Part shown: in pieces, positions 16,786 to 25,018 of the stretch
Layout of the letters: each line of letters opens with the position of its first letter
Numbering within the stretch: position 1 is the stretch's first letter
Assembly (NCBI GenBank): GCA_025355545.1
Contig: JANXZN010000282.1
Span: 1 to 48,195, forward strand
Source: Rhizobacter sp.
Lineage (GTDB): Bacteria > Pseudomonadota > Gammaproteobacteria > Burkholderiales > Burkholderiaceae_C
Direction of reading: 5' to 3'
DNA: 48,195 nt
The notes under the pieces: generated by a model
Databases searched by the model: none
Seen by the model: the letters and a program-made list of their open reading frames with translations, nothing else
What the model was told of the DNA's origin: nothing
Translations under genes and position numbers: made by a program

Positions 16786-17909
16786 ACCGGTACCCTGGGC
16801 GTGTTGGAGATGAGGCCATCGCGGCTGAGCTGGAAGCTCTGCTTGTATTCGCCGCGTTTGATGCTGTGGGTGACGCTGTCCACGTAGTACAGGCCGTCAT
16901 AGGCGAGGCCGGCGCCGCGAACGCCGACCAGCATGCGCGAGCGCAGCACGCGCCCATAGCGCAACACGTCGAGCGAGCCGCTGGCGGTGATCGCGTTGGC
17001 CGCGCCTTTGAGCAGGCGGCCGACGACACGCTTGAGCAGGCTCGGCACCTTCAAGTCGGCCCACTCGTCGGAGAACCTGATCTTGGCGGGGAAGGTGGGC
17101 CGGGCACCGAGCGGCGGCTGGAACACGCTGACATTCGGGATCGGAATCGGAATCGGAATCTTGCCGGTGATCGGGTCCATCACGGTCACCACCAGCACCT
17201 CTTTAGCCATGCCGTCGAGCGAGAAGCTCAGCGATTCGACATTCGTGTGCGCGTCCATGTTGACGCTGAGCGCCGGCTGCGGCACCGGGATGCGGATGTC
17301 GGGTCCGAAGTAGGCGATGCTTTGCCCCGGCAGCGGGCCCGGCTCGACATAGAACACATAGCCGTTGCGCTCGGCCAGCTTTTGTATGTGGCGCAAATCG
17401 GTCGTCGTTTGCGACTCGATCTTTTCGGTCGGCGGCGAGAAATCGAGGAACAGCGAGGGCAGCACGATCGGCGTCACGCCAAGGGCGGCATACGGCGCCA
17501 GCACCGCCAAGACCTGGAGCATGTCGTCCATCGCGGGGAACGGGCGCTTCAGTTCCACCACGTCCATCAGCACGCTCAGGTCTTCGCCCGTGATGGTCAA
17601 GGTCGACTGCCCCGGCTCGCTGCTCGGCGTCATTTCCTGGCGCGTGACGACGCCGTCCATGATCACGTTCGGAAAACCGCCGAGCGTGACGATGAGGATC
17701 ACCCGCGTCGTGATCGGATCGAAGTAGCCGGCGGGCAGCAGCGTCGTCTGCAGCACAGAGTGCTTGCTCATCGCGAAGCTGAGCTGGAAGCCGCTCTTGT
17801 CCTTGCCGCTCGTCACCTGCACCGACAGCAGCGCATCGACGACCGATTTCGGCGCCGGCACCGGCACCGCCGGTCCGATCATCAAGCTGAGGTGAATGCC
17901 CTGCAGCAT
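16782..17909 (-). CDS. Baseplate hub protein, gp27/gpD-like
   Basis: The protein is 375 aa from the ATG at 17909 (MLQGIHLSLMIGPAV); the frame is open further upstream but overlaps the LysM-like gene. The tandem beta-barrel hub pattern is visible: SGFQLSFAMSKHS, GVVTRQEMTP, LTITGEDLSVLMD, then ESQTTTDLRHIQKLAERNGYVFYVEPGP, matching gpD/gp27 hubs where a helix precedes YVFYxEPG. The C-terminus has YDGLYYVDSVTHSIKRGEYKQSFQLSRDG, the usual hub ending. Many VgrG-like proteins fuse this to the OB-fold; here the halves are separate, translationally coupled genes. A short IP dipeptide repeat near residue 255 comes from a 6-bp DNA repeat at 17135-17158. Confidence 0.88.
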   Translation of the reverse strand: MLQGIHLSLMIGPAVPVPAPKSVVDALLSVQVTSGKDKSGFQLSFAMSKHSVLQTTLLPAGYFDPITTRVILIVTLGGFPNVIMDGVVTRQEMTPSSEPGQSTLTITGEDLSVLMDVVELKRPFPAMDDMLQVLAVLAPYAALGVTPIVLPSLFLDFSPPTEKIESQTTTDLRHIQKLAERNGYVFYVEPGPLPGQSIAYFGPDIRIPVPQPALSVNMDAHTNVESLSFSLDGMAKEVLVVTVMDPITGKIPIPIPIPNVSVFQPPLGARPTFPAKIRFSDEWADLKVPSLLKRVVGRLLKGAANAITASGSLDVLRYGRVLRSRMLVGVRGAGLAYDGLYYVDSVTHSIKRGEYKQSFQLSRDGLISNTPRVPV

Positions 17910-17917
17910 GGCGTCGC

Positions 17918-18244
17918 CTAGACGAGCGGAGTGCCCGGAATGCCTTCCGGCAAGGTGATGCGCAGTTGCCGCCCGACCACGGCCGTCAGGTCGTCGGGGC
18001 GCATCGCGTCGTTGGCATCGCACAGGCGCCAAAAGGCCTGTGCGTCGCCGAGTTCCTGGGCGCTGACGCGGTCCAGCCGCTCGGCGTCGCCCACGAGGTG
18101 CAGGTGCAGCAGTGCGAAGCGGCCCGACGGCGGCAGGAAGCGGCGCCGCAGGTAGGCGCGCGGTTCGCCATCGGTGCCGACGAGCGTCGCGATCTCGACG
18201 TTGTAATACCGGCTGGTGGGCGGGAAGTTGTAGCTGGTCGCCAT
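17918..18244 (-). CDS. Small LysM-like eCIS adaptor protein
   Basis: The protein is 108 aa, MATSYNFPPTSRYYNVEIATL. The C-terminal half fits a LysM module in which LHLHLVGDAERLDRVSAQELGD is followed by FWRLCDANDAMRPDDL and GRQLRITLP. Small LysM-type proteins such as P2 gpX or the LysM part of Afp7 join the tube to the hub. It lies between the CIS tube-type gene and the hub gene with gaps of about 10 bases on each side. No catalytic residues are expected, and none are seen. Confidence 0.75.
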   Translation of the reverse strand: MATSYNFPPTSRYYNVEIATLVGTDGEPRAYLRRRFLPPSGRFALLHLHLVGDAERLDRVSAQELGDAQAFWRLCDANDAMRPDDLTAVVGRQLRITLPEGIPGTPLV

Positions 18245-18253
18245 GGGGATTCC

Positions 18254-18907
18254 TCAGGGAAGGCCGTTGATGCCGAGGACGGAGAAACTGCCGCGCCGGC
18301 TCTGCTGCGCGAGCTGCTCCTTGGCCTGCAGATAGGTCATGAACAGGCCGCCGCCCTTGGCATCGAAGCCGAGGTCGTCGACGCTGAGAACGCGCAGCCC
18401 CAGGCTCACCTTGGCGCGGATCGGATTCAAGGCGGCGTCGAACGCCTCTTCGGTGATCGACAGCTCGGTGATGCGCACCGGCACGATGCGCTTCGGGCCG
18501 AACACGAACAGCGGCAACGGTGCCTGGGCCGGCGCGATTTCGATCGACCCGAACGAGGCCTCGCTGTTGTTCGCCTGCAGGTGCAGGCTGCTCGGATAGA
18601 CGATCATCTCGATCGCCGCGAGCTGCGGGTGCAGGCCCGCCTGCACGGTCTGCGCGTCGTTGCCTTCGAGCTGATCGGTGGCGTCGATCTCTGCCTCGAC
18701 CTTGATGGTCTCGACCGGCGGCCCCTTCAGGCGCAAGGCTTCGAGGTGGTCGCCGCTTTCCTGGCCGACACCGCGGATCTGGAACGAGCGGGTCAGCGTG
18801 TCGGGGTTGTATTGCAGCGCGATGATGCGCAGCACCGAGCCGGCGCCGGGGTCCACCAGCACCAGGCCGCCTCGCAGCAACCGTGGGGATCCGGGGAATG
18901 ACGACAT
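18254..18907 (-). CDS. Contractile injection system tube-initiator protein (Afp7-like N-terminal domain)
   Basis: The protein is 217 aa. The N-terminal sequence (LLRGGLVLVDPGAGSVLRIIALQYNPDTLTRSF) carries the LQYNP-x-TLTR motif typical of Afp7/CIS tube N-terminal proteins. It is followed by VETIKVEAEIDATDQLEG and HPQLAAIEMIVYPS, and by VPVRITELSITEEAFDAALNPIRAKVSLGLRVL. In Afp7 this domain is fused to a LysM domain; here the LysM-like part is the next gene, 10 bases downstream. The protein should stack between the hub and the first inner-tube ring. Confidence 0.85.
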   Translation of the reverse strand: MSSFPGSPRLLRGGLVLVDPGAGSVLRIIALQYNPDTLTRSFQIRGVGQESGDHLEALRLKGPPVETIKVEAEIDATDQLEGNDAQTVQAGLHPQLAAIEMIVYPSSLHLQANNSEASFGSIEIAPAQAPLPLFVFGPKRIVPVRITELSITEEAFDAALNPIRAKVSLGLRVLSVDDLGFDAKGGGLFMTYLQAKEQLAQQSRRGSFSVLGINGLP

Positions 18908-18917
18908 TGCCGTGCTC

Positions 18918-20438
18918 CTAGAACGGAATCGTCAGCGTGCCGCCGAGCACCGTGGGCGGTCGCTTCGACGGGTCGGTGTCACCGTCAGAGCCGCTCGAGC
19001 CGCCAGAGCCGAGCGGGCCTTTCACGCCGAACTCGAGCTTCCAGCGCGGCACCTGCTTGCACGCGGCTTTGGCCTTGTCGACGGCGTTGTACATCTCGCC
19101 GATGGCGCCGGCGATGTCGATCAGCTTGCCCTGCTTGGTCTCGGCGTCGGTGGCGGCCGAATACTCGGCCGACGCTTTCATCAGCTTGTCGCCGGCGCTC
19201 GTGATCTTGCTGCGCGTCTCTTCCGGATTCGTCGCGTGGCAGGTGGTCTTTACCGATTCAATCTGCAAACCGGCCGAGCCGGTCGCGATCTTCTTGTCGG
19301 TGTCGTACTCGGCACCGGCTGACGCCGACACACGCACATACGGCGTGCCATCAAGCGTCAGCTTGAACGCGAACTTGGCCGGCGCATCGGCCTGCAGTTC
19401 GATGACCAGCGACTTCGCCGTCGAGATCGGGATCGGCAGCTTCGCCTTGATGCTCTTCGGTAACTCGACGGTGACCGGGCCGAATTTGAGCGTCAGCAGA
19501 TCGGACAGCGACGGCGACGTGGAAGCCGGCGCTGGCGGCACGGCCGTCGGACCGAGCGCGGGCGACGGCCCCTGAAAGAGCGGCAGCAAGCCGCCCGCGC
19601 TCTTGCGCACGTCGACCGACACCTGGCCGCGCGCCGAGGTCGAATAGGCGGTCGGTGCGCTGAGGTCAATGCGCTCATTCGGCACGCCCAGCGCGGCCAG
19701 CGCATCGCGGATCCGCAGCATGCGGCCCGACAGGCGCGAACGCTCGGCCTGCTCGCCGGCGCTGCTCAGCTTGGCGCCTTCGCTGAGCGCGGCCGAGATC
19801 GCGATTCGCGCCGACGAACCGGCGCCGTCGGCGCGCCTGAAGCTCGAGGCCAGATCGACCAGCTTCGGGTTGTCGGCCGAGATCGCCTCTTCAGCGGCGA
19901 GCTCGATGCCCGCGGTGGGCAGGTTCAATGTCGGCACCACCTGAGGCGTGCCAGCGGGCACCGGTTGACGCTGCAGCACGGCACCGGCCGTGGCAGGCAT
20001 CGGGCTCGTCGCGGCGCCGCCCGGGAGCGCCGCTTGCGCAGTCCGATCGGCCGCTGCCTCGTGCGCGTCGTGCGCCGCGCCGATGCGCAAATCCGGCGCC
20101 GAGTGCCGCGCCGCGCCGCGTTGCTGCACGACGTGCGCCAGCTCGTGCGCCAGCAGGCGCTGGCCGCTGGCCGAATGCGGCGCATAGCGCCCTTCGCCGA
20201 ACACGACATCCCGGCCCACGGTGTAGGCCAGCGCATCGACGGCAGCCGCCGACTGCGCCGCGCGTGCGTCGGTGTGAACGCGCACCTGGCTGAAATTGCT
20301 GCCGAGCCGCTGTTCCATGCGCACGCGCGTGTCGTCGTTCAGCGCCTGGCCGGTCGAGCGCAACACCTCGCCGACGACGGGTGGCGCCCGAAGCAGCTCG
20401 GTCGGACGGGGTGAGAGGGTGACGCGTGCGCTGGCCAT
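18918..20438 (-). CDS. DUF4157 protein with an OmpA-like middle and a beta-rich C-terminus
   Basis: The protein is 506 aa. DUF4157 is at about 15-105 with NFSQVRVHTDARAAQSAAAVDALAYT, FGEGRYAP and H98-E-L-A-H102-VVQQ. Unlike the other two DUF4157 proteins here, it lacks the N-terminal CxC...CxxC tag. The middle (ARIAISAALSEGAKLS, LSGRMLRIRDALAALGVPNERIDLSAP) weakly resembles an OmpA-like domain. The C-terminus is beta-rich and amphipathic (LLTLKFGPVTVELPKSIKAKLPIPI) and ends in a Gly/Ser-rich linker plus GGTLTIPF. No signal peptide is visible. It sits between the tube-initiator gene and the transglutaminase-like gene. It may be a processing peptidase for cargo, a structural part or cargo itself; I cannot tell which. 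Confidence 0.75.
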   Translation of the reverse strand: MASARVTLSPRPTELLRAPPVVGEVLRSTGQALNDDTRVRMEQRLGSNFSQVRVHTDARAAQSAAAVDALAYTVGRDVVFGEGRYAPHSASGQRLLAHELAHVVQQRGAARHSAPDLRIGAAHDAHEAAADRTAQAALPGGAATSPMPATAGAVLQRQPVPAGTPQVVPTLNLPTAGIELAAEEAISADNPKLVDLASSFRRADGAGSSARIAISAALSEGAKLSSAGEQAERSRLSGRMLRIRDALAALGVPNERIDLSAPTAYSTSARGQVSVDVRKSAGGLLPLFQGPSPALGPTAVPPAPASTSPSLSDLLTLKFGPVTVELPKSIKAKLPIPISTAKSLVIELQADAPAKFAFKLTLDGTPYVRVSASAGAEYDTDKKIATGSAGLQIESVKTTCHATNPEETRSKITSAGDKLMKASAEYSAATDAETKQGKLIDIAGAIGEMYNAVDKAKAACKQVPRWKLEFGVKGPLGSGGSSGSDGDTDPSKRPPTVLGGTLTIPF

Positions 20439-20445
20439 GCCCGGC

Positions 20446-22311
20446 TCACTTCGCGGACTCGATCGGTCGCTCGACTTCGTTCATCTTCGTCGGATCGCAC
20501 GGGCTTTTCGGTCCGATCACCTCACTCGGCTTGATCGGCTGCAGCTTCTGGTCGAGAGGTTTCGGGCAGGCCGAGTCTTTCAGCAATCCAGGCACGCCCT
20601 GCGCTCTCCAGTCAGCGCCCACTGGCTTGACGTTCGGAAATTTCGCGCTCAAGTCGCTTTGGGCGGCGGCCTTGATCTTCGTGTCGGGCGACTTCGTCTT
20701 CGCGACGAGCCCGAGCGCCTTGTTCGCCACGTCGTTGTATTCCTCCGCGAGCTTGGCGCGCATGTCGTCGGCCGTCTTGTAGCCCGAGCCGTGGCCGAGA
20801 AATACGTCCTTGCCCTTGACCTTGCTGACGAGCACGGCGTTCTCGAGTCGCCAGGCGTTGCCGATGTTCTGGTTGATCAGGTCGTAGGCCAGGTGGTTGA
20901 AGAACACCACGTGATCGCCAATGACCAGATCGGCCTCGCTCGAAGGCCTGACGCGCTGCGCACTGCCCAAGCCCCAAATCGCGGTCGCGTTGCCGGCGCT
21001 GTCTTTTTTCCAGGCGCCCGTCGCGGTGCGCTCGAACGCGACCTTGTGAAGATCGGTGAAGGCATCCGCCGTCAGCAGAATCTTCTCGGGCCCGAAGGCG
21101 GCGACCCGCTTGTTGAACTCGGCCGCGCCGACCGCATCGGCCAGCGACAGGAAATTGACCAGCGAGATCAGATAGTCGCAGTGGATCAGCGAGCGCTTGT
21201 GCGGCGGCTGCGGCGCGAACAGGTAGGCGATGGCGTGATACGGATCCGCCCTGCCCTTCGCCGACAACTTCCAGCGGTAGTCGCACGGGTCGCCATAGAC
21301 CCCGCAGCGTTCGTGGCGCGGCAATTTCCTGAGTTGCGCATTCTTCGCCTTGTCCTTGCGAACGGCGTAGTCGTCGGAGACGCCAGGGTCCCAATACTCG
21401 CGCGCCGCATAGTTCACGCGCGGCCCGTAGAGCGCGCTCGCCCCGGTGAACGGATAGCCGAATGCCGAACGTTTGTCGCCGGGAATCTTTTCGGTGCTGA
21501 CCTGCGACTCCTCCATGTGCGCGACCGTCGACAGGCGCTTGTGCAGCTCCGATTCGAGCTCGGCTTCGTCCTTGAAATCGAAATCGTCGGCGGCCGCCGC
21601 CATGTCGTCCATGACGGCACTGGCGCGGCCGGCATTCGTCCATTTGCGCGCCGCGACGAAGGCCTTGCGATCCTTCGCGGGCATCTCGGCATTGTTCAGG
21701 ATGACCTTGCGCTGCACGTCGGCAGCGCCCGCCAACGCGCCGCCGCTTTGCTGCACGACGTGCGTGAGTTCGTGCCCGAGCAATTGGCGGCCTTGCGCAC
21801 TGGCCGGCGCGAACCGGCCTGCGCCGAACACCACGTGGTGCCCGGCCGTGTAGGCCAGGGCCTGAACCGCATATGCGGACTCGGCGGCCTGCGCATCGGC
21901 ATGCACGCGAACGGCCGAGAAGTCGCGGCCGAAGCGCGGCTCGAAGAAGGCGCGCGTGTCGGCGTCGAGCGCCTGGCCCGGTGCGCGCAAGACCTCGTGC
22001 ACGATCTGCGGCGCATCGTGGCCGGCGTCCGTTGCGTCACTCGCCGCCGATGCCCGCGTCACGCTTGGCGCTTCGCGGTTCGACAGCGTGGCCGGGTTGT
22101 CAATCACGGTTGCGGCCACGTGATCGGCCTCATGCTCCAACGCATCGTCGGGCCGCCCGACGAGAAGCGGCTTGCGCTGCAAGGCCACCCGCTTGCAGCC
22201 ATCGCACTCGCCGGCGGCAGCATGGTTACCGCACGCGCACTGGCGCTGCAGACGCCACCTCGACGGCACGCCCGACCTGCTCGATGGCGCCGCTTGTTGA
22301 GCCTGCTTCAT
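20446..22311 (-). CDS. DUF4157 protein with a transglutaminase (protein-glutamine gamma-glutamyltransferase)-like C-terminus; candidate eCIS effector
   Basis: The protein is 621 aa from the ATG at 22311, overlapping the upstream stop as ATGA. It has an N-terminal zinc-ribbon-like tag (C25-A-C27, C36-x2-C39), then DUF4157 at about 102-190 with FSAVRVHADAQAAESAYAV and H180-E-L-T-H184-VVQQ. From about 290 the C-terminal half resembles bacterial Tgl transglutaminases. HC-DYLISLVNFL with C378 fits the catalytic-Cys helix, followed by EFNKRVAAF. GDHVVFFNH then leads to RLENAVLV with E490, and FLGHGSGYKT carries H507. In the Tgl family a Cys-Glu-His set crosslinks glutamine to lysine side chains. 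A cargo toxin acting by crosslinking or deamidation is inferred. No obvious immunity gene follows. Confidence 0.78.
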   Translation of the reverse strand: MKQAQQAAPSSRSGVPSRWRLQRQCACGNHAAAGECDGCKRVALQRKPLLVGRPDDALEHEADHVAATVIDNPATLSNREAPSVTRASAASDATDAGHDAPQIVHEVLRAPGQALDADTRAFFEPRFGRDFSAVRVHADAQAAESAYAVQALAYTAGHHVVFGAGRFAPASAQGRQLLGHELTHVVQQSGGALAGAADVQRKVILNNAEMPAKDRKAFVAARKWTNAGRASAVMDDMAAAADDFDFKDEAELESELHKRLSTVAHMEESQVSTEKIPGDKRSAFGYPFTGASALYGPRVNYAAREYWDPGVSDDYAVRKDKAKNAQLRKLPRHERCGVYGDPCDYRWKLSAKGRADPYHAIAYLFAPQPPHKRSLIHCDYLISLVNFLSLADAVGAAEFNKRVAAFGPEKILLTADAFTDLHKVAFERTATGAWKKDSAGNATAIWGLGSAQRVRPSSEADLVIGDHVVFFNHLAYDLINQNIGNAWRLENAVLVSKVKGKDVFLGHGSGYKTADDMRAKLAEEYNDVANKALGLVAKTKSPDTKIKAAAQSDLSAKFPNVKPVGADWRAQGVPGLLKDSACPKPLDQKLQPIKPSEVIGPKSPCDPTKMNEVERPIESAK

Positions 22312-22703
22312 CGCGCCATCCCTCGCAACAGCGCGCCGGCGAGCGCGCGGCCGAGTTGCTCGGGGTCGCACTCGCTGCCGCCCCCGCCGCCGACCTGGAT
22401 TGCATCGAGCCGCAGGCTGTCGAACGCACCGCCGGCAAGCCGTTGCGCCAGCCGTGGGCGGGCAGACACCAGACGCTCGACTTCGCCCCGGAACGCCGCT
22501 TCGACGCGCGCGCCGTCACGCGGCCGGAGCGGCAGCCCTTGCAGCACCAGCCGTTCGACATGCAGCGCCAACGGTGCGGTGGTGCTGGCCGCACTGGCAT
22601 TCAGAGGCCGCACGCCAGCGGCGGCCGACACGAGCGCTGCGGGCGCGGGAGTCGCTCGCGACGGCGCCCGGAATGGCGCTGGCAAGGCAGGGCCGGCGTT
22701 CAT
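22308..22703 (-). CDS. Small conserved eCIS hypothetical protein
   Basis: The protein is 131 aa from the ATG at 22703, with ATGA overlaps at both ends (22700-22703 and 22308-22311), so it is coupled to the ATPase and to the transglutaminase-like gene. The first ~40 residues are Ala/Pro-rich and disordered. The rest has LALHVERLVLQGLPLRPRDGARVEAAF and RLAQRLAGG, a pattern of short hypothetical proteins next to eCIS ATPase genes (my recollection of context, not a named family). The C-terminal DPEQLGRALAGALLRGM is helical. The function is unknown. Longer open frames across this stretch are shadows of the ATPase gene. Confidence 0.65.
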   Translation of the reverse strand: MNAGPALPAPFRAPSRATPAPAALVSAAAGVRPLNASAASTTAPLALHVERLVLQGLPLRPRDGARVEAAFRGEVERLVSARPRLAQRLAGGAFDSLRLDAIQVGGGGGSECDPEQLGRALAGALLRGMAR

Positions 22704-24835
22704 CGGAACTCCGCCTCGTTGACCGGCTTGTCGAGCTTGCGCAACTCCGCGCGCAGCGCCGACATCAGCAACGGCATGGTCACTGCCGTGCCGCGCTGTG
22801 CGGCCATGAACGCGGCGTTGAGCGCGATGCTGTGGACATTGCCGCCCGACACGCCGGCGCGTGCCAGGCGTTCGTAGTCGAGTGCCTCGCGCGGCACTTC
22901 GGCAGGCCAGGTTTTCTGCCAGATCGCCTTGCGTTCGTTGAGGCCGGGGAACGGAAAGTTGACGATGAAGCGCAGCCGGCGCATGAAGGCCGGATCGAGC
23001 GCGCTTTTCATGTTGGTGGCCAGGATCGCGAGGCCGCTGAACGACTCCATGCGCTGCAGCAGGTAGTTGATTTCGATGTTGGCGTAGCGGTCGTGGCTGT
23101 CCTTGACCTCGCTGCGCTTGCCGAACAGCGCGTCGGCCTCGTCGAAGAACAGGATCGCACCGCCCTGCTCGGCGGCGTCGAACAGCCGGCGCAGGTTCTT
23201 CTCGGTCTCGCCGATGTATTTGCTGACCACGGCCGACAGGTCGATGCGGTACAGATGCAGCCGCAGTTCGTTGGCGATGACCTCGGCCGCCATCGTCTTG
23301 CCAGTGCCGCTTTCGCCGGCGAACAAGGCGCTGATGCCCAGGCCGCGCGTCATCCGCTTCGCATAGCCCCAATCTTCGTAGACCTGGTAGCGGCCGCGCA
23401 CCTGGGTCGCGATCTGGCGCAACAGCTTGAGCGATTCGTCGGACAGCACCAGGTCGTCCCAGGTCGCCTTGGGTTCGAGGCGCTGCGCCAGCGCGTCGAG
23501 GCGCGGGCGGGTCAGGTTGCGGCAAGCGTCCCAAACAGCGTCCAGGCTCGACGCCGAACTCCCCACCGGACCCGCAGCCTGCCGGATGTCGGCAATGCCG
23601 AGATCAAATTGCCCCGAGAGCAGGCGCGACCTGCGCACGGTCTCGTCCGCAGGCCATGACGACGGCAGCGCGTCGCGCCAGGCGTCGCACTGTTCGGACG
23701 CGGTGGGCTTGCGCACTTCGACGACGTGGCCGGGCGCATCGGTCTTTGCCGGCGCATCGCGCAAACCGATGAACAACAACCCCAGCTCGCGCGTGATGAA
23801 CCACTGGAACGCGGCCAGCGTTTCGGCGCCGACGCCATCGAGGTTGTCGGCATCGAGATACAGCGCCACCGGCAGCAAGGCGCTTTCCCTTCGCCACAGG
23901 CGTGCGAGGTTCTCGATCTCGGCACGCGGCGTCGGCAGCGAATCGAGTGTCAACCGGTAGAGCTGTCGGTCGACCGCGGCACACACTTCGCTTGCGACGG
24001 CCAGCTTGCTGGCGAGATCGGTGCCGAGCAATTGGACCGTCGGCACGCTCGGCACGGCACCTGCCTCGGCGCTCAGGCGCAGGCGTTGCAAAACGTCGTC
24101 GACCGCGGCCTGTTGCGAAACTGCGAGTACCGCTGTCGAAACATGCGCGGGCGTCAACAACAAGGACAGCCGCTCGTCCAGCGTGTTCAACCCCTTCACG
24201 TAGTTGACGATGCGCTCGTCGGCGCGCAAGGCGCTCGCGGTCAACGGCGTCGCGCCCGGCTGGTTGATCTCGACCAGGCGCATGTAGCGCAAAGGCCGCT
24301 GTGGTGACAACGCATCCCAGGCCGACTCGTCGAACGCCTGAAACGCCAATGCGAAGGTCGGGTAGTTGCGCGACGCCAGACCTTGCGCGGCGGCGAACAG
24401 CGCGCCGATGCCGGGGTCGAGCTCGGCCGCGGCGCACAGCAGGAGGATGTCGCGTTCGAACGCGCTGAGCCCGAAGCGCTGTGCGAGCAGCAGCAGCGCT
24501 GGCGGCGGGTCGACGTGGGCGGCGGCCTCGCGCTCGGCACCGGCTTGCGCCAGAGCTTCGGCGTTAGATGTTGAAGAGTTGGGCGCGCCGATCTGCATCG
24601 GCTCCAGCACGGTGATGGGCGCCGCCAGCACCGACGTGCCCTTCTGGCCGAACCATGAACGCGGCGCCGACGCCGCCTGCACGATCACCGGCGCGGGTGC
24701 GGGTGCGGGTGCGGGAGCAGGGGCACGCGATGGTGCGGGCAGCTCCGGCACCAGTTGCTGCAGGCGCAGGCGCAACCACTGGAGCGAGGCCGCCAGATAG
24801 CGGTTGTTGTCGTCGAGCCAACTCGATGCGGTCAT
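22700..24835 (-). CDS. eCIS AAA+ ATPase (Afp15/Pvc15-like)
   Basis: The protein is 711 aa from the ATG at 24835 (MTASSWLDDNNRYLAAS); 15 codons upstream are also open but not protein-like. The N-terminal domain has LLLLAQRFGLSAFERDILLLCAAAELDPGIG, the signature of the ATPases of phage-tail-like loci. The AAA+ module has Walker A AGESGTGKTM near residue 505, Walker B ILFFDEADALFGKR near 562, sensor-1 ILATNMKSALDPAFMRR and a C-terminal RLARAGVSGGNVHSIALNAAF. Family role: a cytoplasmic ATPase needed for particle maturation or cargo loading. Residues near 40-52 are an AP repeat from a 6-bp DNA repeat at 24693-24722. Confidence 0.9.
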   Translation of the reverse strand: MTASSWLDDNNRYLAASLQWLRLRLQQLVPELPAPSRAPAPAPAPAPAPVIVQAASAPRSWFGQKGTSVLAAPITVLEPMQIGAPNSSTSNAEALAQAGAEREAAAHVDPPPALLLLAQRFGLSAFERDILLLCAAAELDPGIGALFAAAQGLASRNYPTFALAFQAFDESAWDALSPQRPLRYMRLVEINQPGATPLTASALRADERIVNYVKGLNTLDERLSLLLTPAHVSTAVLAVSQQAAVDDVLQRLRLSAEAGAVPSVPTVQLLGTDLASKLAVASEVCAAVDRQLYRLTLDSLPTPRAEIENLARLWRRESALLPVALYLDADNLDGVGAETLAAFQWFITRELGLLFIGLRDAPAKTDAPGHVVEVRKPTASEQCDAWRDALPSSWPADETVRRSRLLSGQFDLGIADIRQAAGPVGSSASSLDAVWDACRNLTRPRLDALAQRLEPKATWDDLVLSDESLKLLRQIATQVRGRYQVYEDWGYAKRMTRGLGISALFAGESGTGKTMAAEVIANELRLHLYRIDLSAVVSKYIGETEKNLRRLFDAAEQGGAILFFDEADALFGKRSEVKDSHDRYANIEINYLLQRMESFSGLAILATNMKSALDPAFMRRLRFIVNFPFPGLNERKAIWQKTWPAEVPREALDYERLARAGVSGGNVHSIALNAAFMAAQRGTAVTMPLLMSALRAELRKLDKPVNEAEFR

Positions 24836-25018
24836 TGGGGCACCCTTCGCGCTGCGCGCGGTCCCACCGAACGAGAGCATGAGCCCTTGGGGCGGCCCGG
24901 CGTGCTCATGACAGCACCCCGCTCGCCGAGTACGGCGAACGACCCTCCGGGAAGGTCGGGCCTTGCTTGGGGCGGCCCGGCGCGGCGGCCCGCGAAGAAC
25001 AGGTTGACACCGGATGTC
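24836..25018. repeat. Intergenic spacer with a REP-like duplicated element
   Basis: A 17-bp string, CTTGGGGCGGCCCGGCG, occurs twice (24886-24902 and 24966-24982), 80 bases apart. GC-rich, partly palindromic elements of this kind are common between Burkholderiales genes. The spacer is the largest break inside the core eCIS run. It could stabilise or punctuate the mRNA between the DUF4255 and ATPase genes. I see no sigma-54 or clear sigma-70 promoter in it. Confidence 0.55.
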
